NCBI GenBank assembly: GCA_016844625.1
Contig: JAERMN010000146.1
Coordinates: forward strand, 1 to 7,327
Direction: 5' to 3'
DNA: 7,327 bases
DNA from: Deltaproteobacteria bacterium
GTDB taxonomy: Bacteria > Desulfobacterota > Binatia > UBA9968
The notes beneath the pieces are model-generated. The model did no database searches and was not told where the DNA came from. It saw only the letters and a list, made by a program, of their open reading frames with translations. Made by a program: the position numbers and the translations under genes. Of this stretch, positions 1 through 5,017 are shown piece after piece; position 1 is the first letter of the stretch; each line of letters opens with the position of its first letter.

Positions 1-99
1 GGGGATGTCGGCCACGACGTGGGAGTTGAAATCGCAGTAGGGACACTTGCTGATACAGTAGGGGATGTGGATGTAGAGGGAAAACGGCTCGGCTGTCAT
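1..99 (-). CDS. hemW: HemW-like radical SAM heme chaperone, N-terminal part (runs off left edge)
   Basis: Only the first 33 codons lie in the window; the gene continues past position 1. The translation begins MTAEPFSLYIHIPYC and holds the radical SAM cluster motif CxxxCxxC at C15, C19 and C22, followed at once by Asp-Phe. That CxxxCxxCDF form is typical of HemW, the heme-binding relative once annotated as oxygen-independent coproporphyrinogen III oxidase. True HemN usually has a fourth cysteine two residues after the third, and it is absent here. HemW is known as a cytoplasmic [4Fe-4S]/SAM protein that hands heme to target proteins. The ATG at 97-99 is chosen because it sits about eight residues before the LYIHIP motif, as expected for the family. 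No Shine-Dalgarno precedes it. The gene is divergent from the moaB operon. Family is secure; HemW rather than another HemN-like protein is likely but rests on a short stretch. Confidence 0.85.
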   Translation of the reverse strand, partial: MTAEPFSLYIHIPYCISKCPYCDFNSHVVADIP

Positions 100-108
100 A
101 TGGGCATC

Positions 109-137
109 ATCGTAATTGTCTAGGCCAGCCAGTGCAA
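109..137 (-). promoter_or_regulatory. possible hemW promoter with very short leader
   Basis: On the minus strand TTGCAC (132-137) and TACGAT (109-114) are separated by 17 bases, a sigma70-like arrangement. Transcription would start near 102, only about three bases before the hemW ATG at 99, which would explain the missing Shine-Dalgarno. This is a pattern match only; the hexamers match the consensus imperfectly. Confidence 0.35.
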
Positions 138-412
138 CGGCAGCGCTGCATCCCGGTGAATGATCGATTTACGCCAATTTGACTAAGTCGCATGGGAACA
201 AGTACTTTTGTCTCCGGCCCACGAAAGGCTAACTACAGATCAGCTGACCTATAAGAGCTCTACAAAGTCCTAGGATTCTGCACCTTGGTCGATTAAACCG
301 CGTATCATTCATCTCATTGCTTTGGTTGCTGATCCGTCTGATCCGTGCGTCGACGGCGAGACGTTAGGGACTGGCCGAAGCGACGGCTTATATCGACCGG
401 GCAGTAGTGGCT

Positions 413-441
413 TTGAAAGCGTCACGGCGGGTTGTTATAGT
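413..441 (+). promoter_or_regulatory. sigma70-like promoter of moaB-moaD-moaE
   Basis: TTGAAA (413-418) and TATAGT (436-441) are separated by exactly 17 bases, matching TTGACA-N17-TATAAT at 10 of 12 positions. Predicted transcription start is near 448, just before the moaB Shine-Dalgarno at 452-463, giving a leader of about 17 bases. This is the best promoter in the window. Confidence 0.6.
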
Positions 442-451
442 CTCAAGGTTA

Positions 452-463
452 AAGAAGGTGATC
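452..463 (+). promoter_or_regulatory. extended Shine-Dalgarno of moaB
   Basis: AAGAAGGTGATC matches AAGGAGGTGATC, the complement of the 16S rRNA 3' tail, at 11 of 12 bases. The core GAAGG ends six bases before the ATG at 465. It fixes the moaB start and suggests strong initiation. Confidence 0.7.
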
Positions 464-464
464 C

Positions 465-971
465 ATGTCAGTGCATGAGCATAAGGAAAAGGGTAAGAAG
501 AGTATTCGCTGCTTCGTTATCACCGTTAGCGACACGCGCGATGAGACCATCGATACCAGTGGCCAGACGATCAAGCAGTTCTTGGCTGACGAAGGACATC
601 AAACGACTGGCTATCGAATCGTCAAGGACGAACCGGTGGAGATTGAAGCGTTGCTCAACGAAGCTCTGGGCGGAGACCAAGTCGACGCGGTGATCGTCAA
701 CGGCGGCACGGGCATTTCGCCGCGCGATGGGACGTATGAAGTGGTAAACCGCTTCTTGGAAAAAAAGCTCGACGGGTTCGGCGAAGTTTTTCGTTATCTC
801 AGTTATCTCGACATCGGTTCGGCGGCGATCATGAGCCGGGCGGCGGCCGGCACGGCGCGCGGCAAGGTGTTGATCTCTCTGCCCGGCTCGAAGGGCGCGG
901 TGACTTTGGCGATGGAGAAATTAATCTTGCCGGAAATCCGTCACATGGTTTCCCAGCTCCAGGGCACATGA
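465..971 (+). CDS. moaB: MoaB/MogA-family molybdenum cofactor biosynthesis protein
   Basis: This 168-residue protein fits the usual length of MoaB. It shows the MoCF_biosynth fold signatures in order: VSDTR at 21-25, DTSG at 30-33, the nucleotide/molybdopterin-binding NGGTGISPRD at 79-88, the SAAIMSR segment at 119-125 and LPGSKGAV at 139-146. The family (MogA, MoaB, plant Cnx1G) adenylylates molybdopterin to MPT-AMP before metal insertion; bacterial MoaB proteins are commonly assigned this role when MogA is missing, and MogA cannot be ruled out by eye. It acts as a cytoplasmic oligomer. The ATG at 465 is fixed by a near-perfect Shine-Dalgarno. It is the first gene of an operon: its TGA overlaps the moaD ATG by four bases (ATGA), a sign of translational coupling. 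The N-terminal dozen residues are charged (HEHKEKGKK) and outside the conserved fold. MoCF family membership is certain. Confidence 0.93.
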   Translation: MSVHEHKEKGKKSIRCFVITVSDTRDETIDTSGQTIKQFLADEGHQTTGYRIVKDEPVEIEALLNEALGGDQVDAVIVNGGTGISPRDGTYEVVNRFLEKKLDGFGEVFRYLSYLDIGSAAIMSRAAAGTARGKVLISLPGSKGAVTLAMEKLILPEIRHMVSQLQGT

Positions 972-1219
972 AAGTTCGCGTTAAATTCTTCGCCATCCTG
1001 CGGGAGCGCGCGGGAACTGCCGAAGTGGTTAAAGAATTGGCCGACGGCAGCACGGTGGCCGATCTGTGGCGCGAGTTGCAGAAAGATTATGCCAAGCTCG
1101 ACGTGCCGGGGATTCGTATGCTTTATGCCGTCAATCAGAATTACGTCGGCGTCGATCAGGTGCTAAAAGATCAGGACGAAGTCGTTTTCATTCCGCCGGT
1201 GAGCGGCGGCGGTTCATAA
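968..1219 (+). CDS. moaD: MoaD, molybdopterin synthase sulfur-carrier subunit (unusual GGGS end)
   Basis: An 83-residue ubiquitin-like protein, the size expected for MoaD. It opens with the beta-strand MKVRVKFFAILRERAG and ends FIPPVSGGGS. In characterised MoaD proteins the chain ends in Gly-Gly; the terminal glycine is adenylylated by MoeB and converted to a thiocarboxylate that donates sulfur to precursor Z in complex with MoaE. Here the conserved PPVSGG (76-81) is followed by Gly82-Ser83, so the diglycine is not the true C-terminus and the protein would need trimming to work in the classical way. The ATG overlaps the moaB stop by four bases, and its own ribosome site is weak (AGGG). Its TAA is directly followed by the moaE ATG in the same reading frame. 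ThiS-like carriers are an alternative, but the moaE neighbour makes MoaD by far the best assignment. Confidence 0.92.
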   Translation: MKVRVKFFAILRERAGTAEVVKELADGSTVADLWRELQKDYAKLDVPGIRMLYAVNQNYVGVDQVLKDQDEVVFIPPVSGGGS

Positions 1220-1651
1220 ATGTTTCGCATTACGAACCAAGCGATCGATTTACAGAAATTAGTCGACTACGTCACCGACCCGGAGGCCGGCGCGATCGCG
1301 ACGTTTATCGGCACGACGCGCAATAACAACGAAGGCCGCAAAGTGATCGCGCTCGACTACGATGGCTACCCTGAAATGGCGGAGAAAGAGTTGGCGCGCA
1401 TCGGCGCCGATGCGGCGAAAAATTGGCCGATCTGCCGCATGGCGATTTTGCATCGCTTGGGGCCGGTGCAGATCGGCGAAGCGAGCGTGGTGATCGCCGT
1501 CTCCTCAGCGCACCGCGGCGCCGCGTTTGCCGCCAGCCGCTTTGCCATCGAAGAGATCAAAAAGACCGTGCCGATCTGGAAGAAGGAAGTATTTGAAGGT
1601 GGCGAGGTGTGGATCGGCAGCCAGACCGGCCAGCGATTACCGGATCGATAA
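1220..1651 (+). CDS. moaE: MoaE, molybdopterin synthase catalytic subunit
   Basis: The 143-residue product fits MoaE (about 140-150 residues). Conserved blocks appear in order: GAIATFIGTTR (24-34) with Arg34, LDYDGYPEMAEKEL (45-58), AILHRLGPVQIGE (75-87), SSAHRGAAF (95-103) with His98-Arg99, and the active-site segment KKTVPIWKKE (114-123). Lys114 and Lys121 keep the seven-residue spacing of the two catalytic lysines of E. coli MoaE (K119 and K126). The enzyme transfers two sulfurs from thiocarboxylated MoaD to cyclic pyranopterin monophosphate, giving molybdopterin. Its start codon directly follows the moaD stop with no intervening base. The GGCGGCGG that encodes the MoaD glycines is the only candidate Shine-Dalgarno, so translation is probably coupled to moaD. 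The C-terminus looks complete and no key residue is missing. Confidence 0.95.
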   Translation: MFRITNQAIDLQKLVDYVTDPEAGAIATFIGTTRNNNEGRKVIALDYDGYPEMAEKELARIGADAAKNWPICRMAILHRLGPVQIGEASVVIAVSSAHRGAAFAASRFAIEEIKKTVPIWKKEVFEGGEVWIGSQTGQRLPDR

Positions 1652-1680
1652 AGAATTAAGATAGGGATAGGGAATTGAGC

Positions 1681-1723
1681 TAGAGAGGGAGAGGAGGCTT
1701 GCGGTCTCTATCTCGCCTCTCTA
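1681..1723 (+). terminator. imperfect hairpin after moaE, possible terminator or attenuator
   Basis: TAGAGAGG (1681-1688) is a perfect complement of CCTCTCTA (1716-1723), and the stem can extend inward as GAGA (1689-1692) with TCTC (1711-1714) across a one-base bulge. Five bases after the stem comes TTTT (1729-1732). The T run is short and offset, so this is a weak intrinsic-terminator candidate. It sits just six bases before the next gene's ATG, which would suit attenuation as well as termination. Confidence 0.35.
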
Positions 1724-1738
1724 TCTAGTTTTATCACC

Positions 1739-2449
1739 ATGGAATCATCGCTTTTCGCCGCGTTTGGCTTAGGCTTGTTACTGGGCATCCAGCATGCGCT
1801 CGATCCCGATCATTTGATCGCGGTGTCGACGATTGTCAGCGAGCAGAAAAATTTCAAATGGGCGTCGCTGATCGGCGCCTTTTGGGGCCTGGGCCATACC
1901 ACAACATTGTTTTTAGTGGGTCTGGTCGTCATCGGTTTACGCGTGTCGATTCCACCGCGGTTAGGTTCCGGCTTAGAGTTGATAGTGGCGCTGATGTTGG
2001 TGCTCCTCGGTATCAACGTGCTGCGCAAAAGCTTCGGCGCGGAGCGCGTGCATCTGCATACTCATAGTCACAATCCGGAAACTCACACGCATTTTCACGT
2101 CCATGAAAATCCCCAGCTGAACCATCACCATAAGCATCCGTTAAACGCGATGCGCCGGCCATTTATCGTCGGCATGGTGCATGGCCTGGCCGGCAGCGCG
2201 GCGCTGATGCTGCTGGTGCTCTCGACCATCGAGTCGCCGCTCAGCGGTTTACTTTACATCGTAATCTTCGGCTTGGGCTCAGTCGGCGGGATGCTGCTTT
2301 TAAGCGGCATTATCAGCTTGCCGTTTATTCTCACTGCGCAGCGCTTTACCCTGATGAACCGCTGGATCCGCGTGTTTGCCGGTGTCGCCAGCGTCGGCTT
2401 CGGGCTATTTCTCGGTTGGCAGATCGCTTCGGAATTGGGCTGGATCTAG
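1739..2449 (+). CDS. UreH/NicO-type nickel-cobalt transporter-like membrane protein with His-rich loop
   Basis: A 236-residue integral membrane protein with about six hydrophobic segments (roughly 4-30, 41-67, 76-95, 141-162, 168-198 and 208-230). The first carries HALDPDH (19-25), the H-X4-D-H signature that binds metal in NiCoT permeases. A second NiCoT-like motif, LGHTTT, lies at 51-56, and HGLAGSAAL at 148-156 is typical of the UreH-like branch. Between segments three and four lies a hydrophilic loop with twelve histidines in residues 105-133, probably a metal-binding or sensing loop. Known relatives take up Ni(II) or Co(II), or export them (RcnA type); direction cannot be read from sequence. 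No urease, hydrogenase or cobalamin gene is in view, so the user of the metal is unknown. The ATG at 1739 has no Shine-Dalgarno but begins just before the first membrane segment. Whether it shares the moa transcript is unclear. Confidence 0.82.
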   Translation: MESSLFAAFGLGLLLGIQHALDPDHLIAVSTIVSEQKNFKWASLIGAFWGLGHTTTLFLVGLVVIGLRVSIPPRLGSGLELIVALMLVLLGINVLRKSFGAERVHLHTHSHNPETHTHFHVHENPQLNHHHKHPLNAMRRPFIVGMVHGLAGSAALMLLVLSTIESPLSGLLYIVIFGLGSVGGMLLLSGIISLPFILTAQRFTLMNRWIRVFAGVASVGFGLFLGWQIASELGWI

Positions 2450-2479
2450 CCTGAATTCCGCAGTCGAATTTGCGGCAAA

Positions 2480-2653
2480 GAGCGGGGTGCAAGCCTGCCG
2501 TCGCGAAGGCATAGGAGATCTCCCCCTAAGCCAGCCGCGCACACGGGTGCAATCGGTAGATGCATCACGCGCTAGACGATGGATCGCCGAGAAGAATGAC
2601 TCTTGAAATTTGCCAGTTGGGTGCCTTCGCGACTCCAGGCTCCCACCGCGCTC
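2480..2653. repeat. pair of 32-bp inverted repeats flanking 110 bases in a convergent gap
   Basis: The left arm (2480-2511) and the reverse complement of the right arm (2622-2653) align without gaps at 27 of 32 positions, with the inner 12 bases (GTCGCGAAGGCA) identical. Each arm also holds a small internal inverted repeat, GCCT and AGGC around a ten-base loop, like a REP unit. The spacer contains a perfect 10-bp palindrome GGAGATCTCC (2514-2523). No obvious flanking target duplication and no coding frame are seen. It fills most of the 239 bases between two convergent genes. It may be a REP doublet (REPIN-like), a small non-autonomous element, or a structure that ends or protects both transcripts. 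Confidence 0.7.
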
Positions 2654-2688
2654 CACCGAGGGTCTAACTTTAGCTGCGAAATTTGGCT

Positions 2689-3339
2689 TTAGCCATTGTC
2701 GAGAATCTTGCCACGCACCCGCGCGCGCAACCAGACAATCACCGCGAAAATCGCTACGATTAACAGACCGGAGACAATGCCTTCCGCCTTGTCGATGCCT
2801 TTGGCGATACCGTGATAGGTCTCGCCCATTCCCCAGCCCAGATAACCGAGAAACAGGCAGCGCGGGATGGTGCCGTAAAACGTCCAAAGGCTAAACTGCT
2901 TGAGCGGCAGACGCAGCAAACCCGCCGCCGCAGAAATCACCGAAAGCGGAAATATCGGCAGCGCGCGCAGAAGAAAAATCGATGTAATCACCTGGCCGCT
3001 CTTGAAGCGGCGTTCCAGCGCCTCGACATCTCGCCAACTAAATCCTAAAAATCGCTCCCAGCGATCGACCATCGGTTTGCCGCCGTAGTAACCGATGGCG
3101 TAGCCAATGTAAGCGCCCAAGGTCGATGCGACGGCGCCAGGTAAAACTATTTGCAGCAGGATCGGCGTCAGCGCATCGAGAAACTTCAAGTCGGCGCTGA
3201 TCAGTATGAAGCCCGCGCCCATGATGATCAGTGGCGAGGGGATCGGCACAATCACCGATTCGATAATCACGCCGGCAAACACGCTCCACGCGCCGTAGGC
3301 GCGGATGGAGTCCATGATCCAATTCATGATCTCAGTCAA
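2689..3339 (-). CDS. DedA/VTT family membrane protein
   Basis: A 216-residue membrane protein of DedA (SNARE-associated/VTT domain) type and normal length. Family features are ESVIVPIPSPLIIMGAG (27-43), matching the conserved E-x(n)-P-x-PS re-entrant-loop motif, then a Gly-rich segment GAVASTLGAYIGYAIGYYGG (68-87) and FLLRALPIFPLSVISAAAG (121-139), matching the [FL]-x-R-x-x-P-x-x-P region that carries the conserved arginine. The final helix (roughly 187-207) is followed by a basic tail. DedA proteins are linked to membrane-lipid homeostasis; members scavenge undecaprenyl phosphate or flip phospholipids, and which activity applies here is unknown. The start is the TTG at 3337-3339, supported by GGAGG seven bases upstream; the next ATG, four codons later, would sit too far from it. 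It lies 136 bases downstream of the Nramp-like gene, with a hexamer repeat between. Confidence 0.9.
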   Translation of the reverse strand: MTEIMNWIMDSIRAYGAWSVFAGVIIESVIVPIPSPLIIMGAGFILISADLKFLDALTPILLQIVLPGAVASTLGAYIGYAIGYYGGKPMVDRWERFLGFSWRDVEALERRFKSGQVITSIFLLRALPIFPLSVISAAAGLLRLPLKQFSLWTFYGTIPRCLFLGYLGWGMGETYHGIAKGIDKAEGIVSGLLIVAIFAVIVWLRARVRGKILDNG

Positions 3340-3346
3340 GGTGATT

Positions 3347-3351
3347 CCTCC
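3347..3351 (-). promoter_or_regulatory. Shine-Dalgarno deciding a TTG start for dedA
   Basis: On the minus strand GGAGG is followed by AATCACC and then TTG (3337-3339). The seven-base spacing is ideal and favours the TTG over the ATG four codons downstream. Confidence 0.7.
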
Positions 3352-3410
3352 GATGAAATTTCAGCTAGGGTAACAGCTTGGCGGAGGCAAATCCATTAAC
3401 AGAAAATGGC

Positions 3411-3440
3411 GACGGAGACGGAGACGGAGACGGAGACAGA
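3411..3440. repeat. hexanucleotide tandem repeat (GACGGA)4 plus one variant
   Basis: Four perfect copies of GACGGA (3411-3434) are followed by GACAGA (3435-3440). The tract lies in the 136-base gap between the end of the Nramp-like gene and the start of dedA, 72-101 bases upstream of the dedA start codon. On the dedA strand it reads as a pyrimidine-rich TCCGTC array. Such simple repeats are prone to length change by slippage. Confidence 0.9.
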
Positions 3441-3475
3441 GAGCAGGATTGGCGATGATGTCGATCCCGCGCCGC

Positions 3476-4927
3476 TTAGATGACTTTTAGCACCGTCAAG
3501 ACGTACAGCGTGGCGAGGGCGAAGTATGCGGCGCAGGAAATCAGCATGAAAAAGAAATTGAGCTTGCCCGGTTTGGCCGCGCTCGGCAGGTGACGCGGCA
3601 GGTAGACGTGATTGAGCAAGATCAGCGCAACGGAATAGATCACCGTGCCGACGAAGCCGATGACGGCGGAAAACAAGATCAAGGTGCCGGGCTCATTTAG
3701 CTGCACGGTGACGCCGGTGATGACGGTCAGAAGCAGCAGAAAAAACAGATACCATTTGCGGTAAGCGATCTTGTGGCTGCGCGGGAAAAAGCCATAGACG
3801 CAGTCGGCGTGAGTTCGGCTCACCGCATCGACGGTGGCGAGCCAAGTGTCGGAAAGAAACGCGGCGGCGATGATTAAGAAAAAGATTCTACCCCACCAAC
3901 CCCAGCTCGCTTCGAAGAAGCGGCTTTGCACGACGGCGATCTCGTAGCCTTGCGGGAGAAGACCTTTGGGAAAGAGCAGCGCGTAGGCGAGCAGACAGGT
4001 GAGCAGCGTAGTGATGAGATTGCCCATGACGCCGATGCCGATGTCCCAAAACATGAAACGGTGCCAGCGCCGTACATGGGCTAGCCCTTCGTCGTTTGTC
4101 GGTAGTGAGCCCGAGTCCGGGATCGCTTCGGGCTTGCCGGTGATCGGTCCGGTCAAGCGGCCCGCATAGTGCGCCATCCCCGAGCCTTTGTCGCGAATCC
4201 AATAGGAGTAGAAAAGCGTCCAGAAGCCGCCGAGTCCAGCGAAGGTGATGGCGGTTAACAATTTAGTCGCGTCGGCCGGGTCCCACGGTCGCGGCATCGG
4301 CCACTGGGGAATGACCAGGCCTTTAAGAAATGCCGGCAGCGCATGCAACACCTCGACATTCGCACTGGCCCAAATGAGTCCGACTAAGGTGAAGATGGCC
4401 ACGCCCGACATGAAAGCTTCGATTAATTTGTAGATAACCTTGCTGAGTAGGATCGCGAATAAGAATAGCGCCATCGTCGCGTAAGCCCAGAACAGCGTCT
4501 GCTCTCGACGCGACCAGCCGGTGGGAAAATCGGTGAGCGCGGCGATCGATGTACCGCCGGCGGCGGCGAAGGCGCCGAACCAAAGAAATGACAGCGCCAT
4601 TAAGATCCACAGAAAAAACGCGAAGTGACGATTGAGGCGGATAAAACCCTGAAAGATGCTTTCGCCGGTGAGCAAAGTGTAGCGGCCGATCTCGTAGATG
4701 ACGGGAAACTGGAGCAGGCAAGCCGGGATGAGCAAGAACAAAAAAGTCAGGCCATACTTGGCAATCGTGTAAGGCCAAAAGATCAGTTCGCCGCTGCCCT
4801 GCGCCAGCGCCATGAAAACCACGCCGGGGCCCAACGCTCGGAGCATGCCCGGCATGGGCGGCAGCGGCGCCTTTTTGAACGGTGGCAGCACGCCCCAAGA
4901 AGGTTGATCGGCGGTTTGATCGGCCAT
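3476..4927 (-). CDS. divergent Nramp-superfamily transporter lacking canonical metal-site residues
   Basis: A 483-residue protein with about eleven hydrophobic segments. The N-terminal part (LRALGPGVVFMALAQGSGEL at 29-48, then ALL-like helices and LLTGESIFQGF at 85-95) follows the Nramp TM1-TM3 layout. Canonical Nramp metal transporters have Asp-Pro-Gly-Asn in the broken TM1 helix and Ala-x-x-Met in TM6. Here the TM1 position reads Gly-Ser-Gly-Glu (44-47) and the TM6 region reads AGLGGFWTLFYSYW (230-243), so Asp, Asn and Met ligands are all absent. The fold is therefore APC/Nramp-like, but the substrate is not predictable; divalent metal import should not be assumed. The loop 244-291 is long and hydrophilic. 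The ATG at 4927 lacks a Shine-Dalgarno; the next methionines are at 25 and 28, just before TM1, so a shorter product is possible. It lies 70 bases downstream of the CinA-like gene and may share its transcript. Confidence 0.8.
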   Translation of the reverse strand: MADQTADQPSWGVLPPFKKAPLPPMPGMLRALGPGVVFMALAQGSGELIFWPYTIAKYGLTFLFLLIPACLLQFPVIYEIGRYTLLTGESIFQGFIRLNRHFAFFLWILMALSFLWFGAFAAAGGTSIAALTDFPTGWSRREQTLFWAYATMALFLFAILLSKVIYKLIEAFMSGVAIFTLVGLIWASANVEVLHALPAFLKGLVIPQWPMPRPWDPADATKLLTAITFAGLGGFWTLFYSYWIRDKGSGMAHYAGRLTGPITGKPEAIPDSGSLPTNDEGLAHVRRWHRFMFWDIGIGVMGNLITTLLTCLLAYALLFPKGLLPQGYEIAVVQSRFFEASWGWWGRIFFLIIAAAFLSDTWLATVDAVSRTHADCVYGFFPRSHKIAYRKWYLFFLLLLTVITGVTVQLNEPGTLILFSAVIGFVGTVIYSVALILLNHVYLPRHLPSAAKPGKLNFFFMLISCAAYFALATLYVLTVLKVI

Positions 4928-4938
4928 GCGTAAGAATC

Positions 4939-5017
4939 TAATCGATGCGGCGCAACGCGGTCATGGTCGGATTGCTGCGCTGCGCGGTGGCCAGTGTTTA
5001 ATCGATGCGGTGCACCG
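4939..5017. repeat. 19-bp direct repeat at and beyond the 3' end of the CinA-like gene
   Basis: Positions 4939-4957 and 4999-5017 match at 17 of 19 bases (TAATCGATGCGGYGCAMCG) and lie exactly 60 bases apart. The 4999 copy encodes the last residues and stop of the CinA-like protein (VHRID-stop). The other copy, read in the same frame, gives LRRID-stop and lies in the spacer before the Nramp-like gene. Confidence 0.75.

Larger units (their letters stand above)
100..464. other. 365-base intergenic region between divergent hemW and moaB
   Basis: Outside the two predicted promoters at its ends I see no convincing gene here. The middle part (about 170-330) looks less GC-rich than the flanking genes and has no long open frame with a ribosome binding site. 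An open frame starting near 322 runs into moaB in another frame and looks spurious. There is a short tandem repeat, TGATCCGTC followed by TGATCCGTG (331-348), and a palindromic CCTAGG near 270. I could not fold any tRNA cloverleaf or recognise a molybdenum-cofactor riboswitch. The length leaves room for regulatory sites or a small RNA, but none is demonstrable by eye. Confidence 0.5.

Noticed and set aside
179..208. TTGACT followed by TACTTT as a promoter in the hemW-moaB gap
   Set aside because: The -10 matches at only three of six positions and no gene starts within a sensible distance.
322..693. 123-codon plus-strand open frame overlapping the start of moaB
   Set aside because: Its first 140 bases cover the moaB promoter and Shine-Dalgarno, it has no ribosome site, the protein is low-complexity Ser/Arg-rich, and the rest is moaB in another frame.
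2405..2887. 160-codon minus-strand open frame spanning the convergent gap
   Set aside because: It overlaps the ends of both real genes out of frame, runs through the inverted repeats, is Arg-rich and resembles no known protein.
3393..3409. CCATT/AATGG inverted repeat downstream of the Nramp-like gene as a terminator
   Set aside because: Stem of only five base pairs, AT-rich and without a T run in the right direction.
3411..3440. Hexamer array as a CRISPR or iteron set
   Set aside because: Units are contiguous six-base copies with no spacers and no adjacent cas or rep gene; it is a simple sequence repeat.
4323..4898. 191-codon minus-strand open frame inside the Nramp-like gene
   Set aside because: Arg/His-rich shadow frame of a clear membrane protein gene; no ribosome site.
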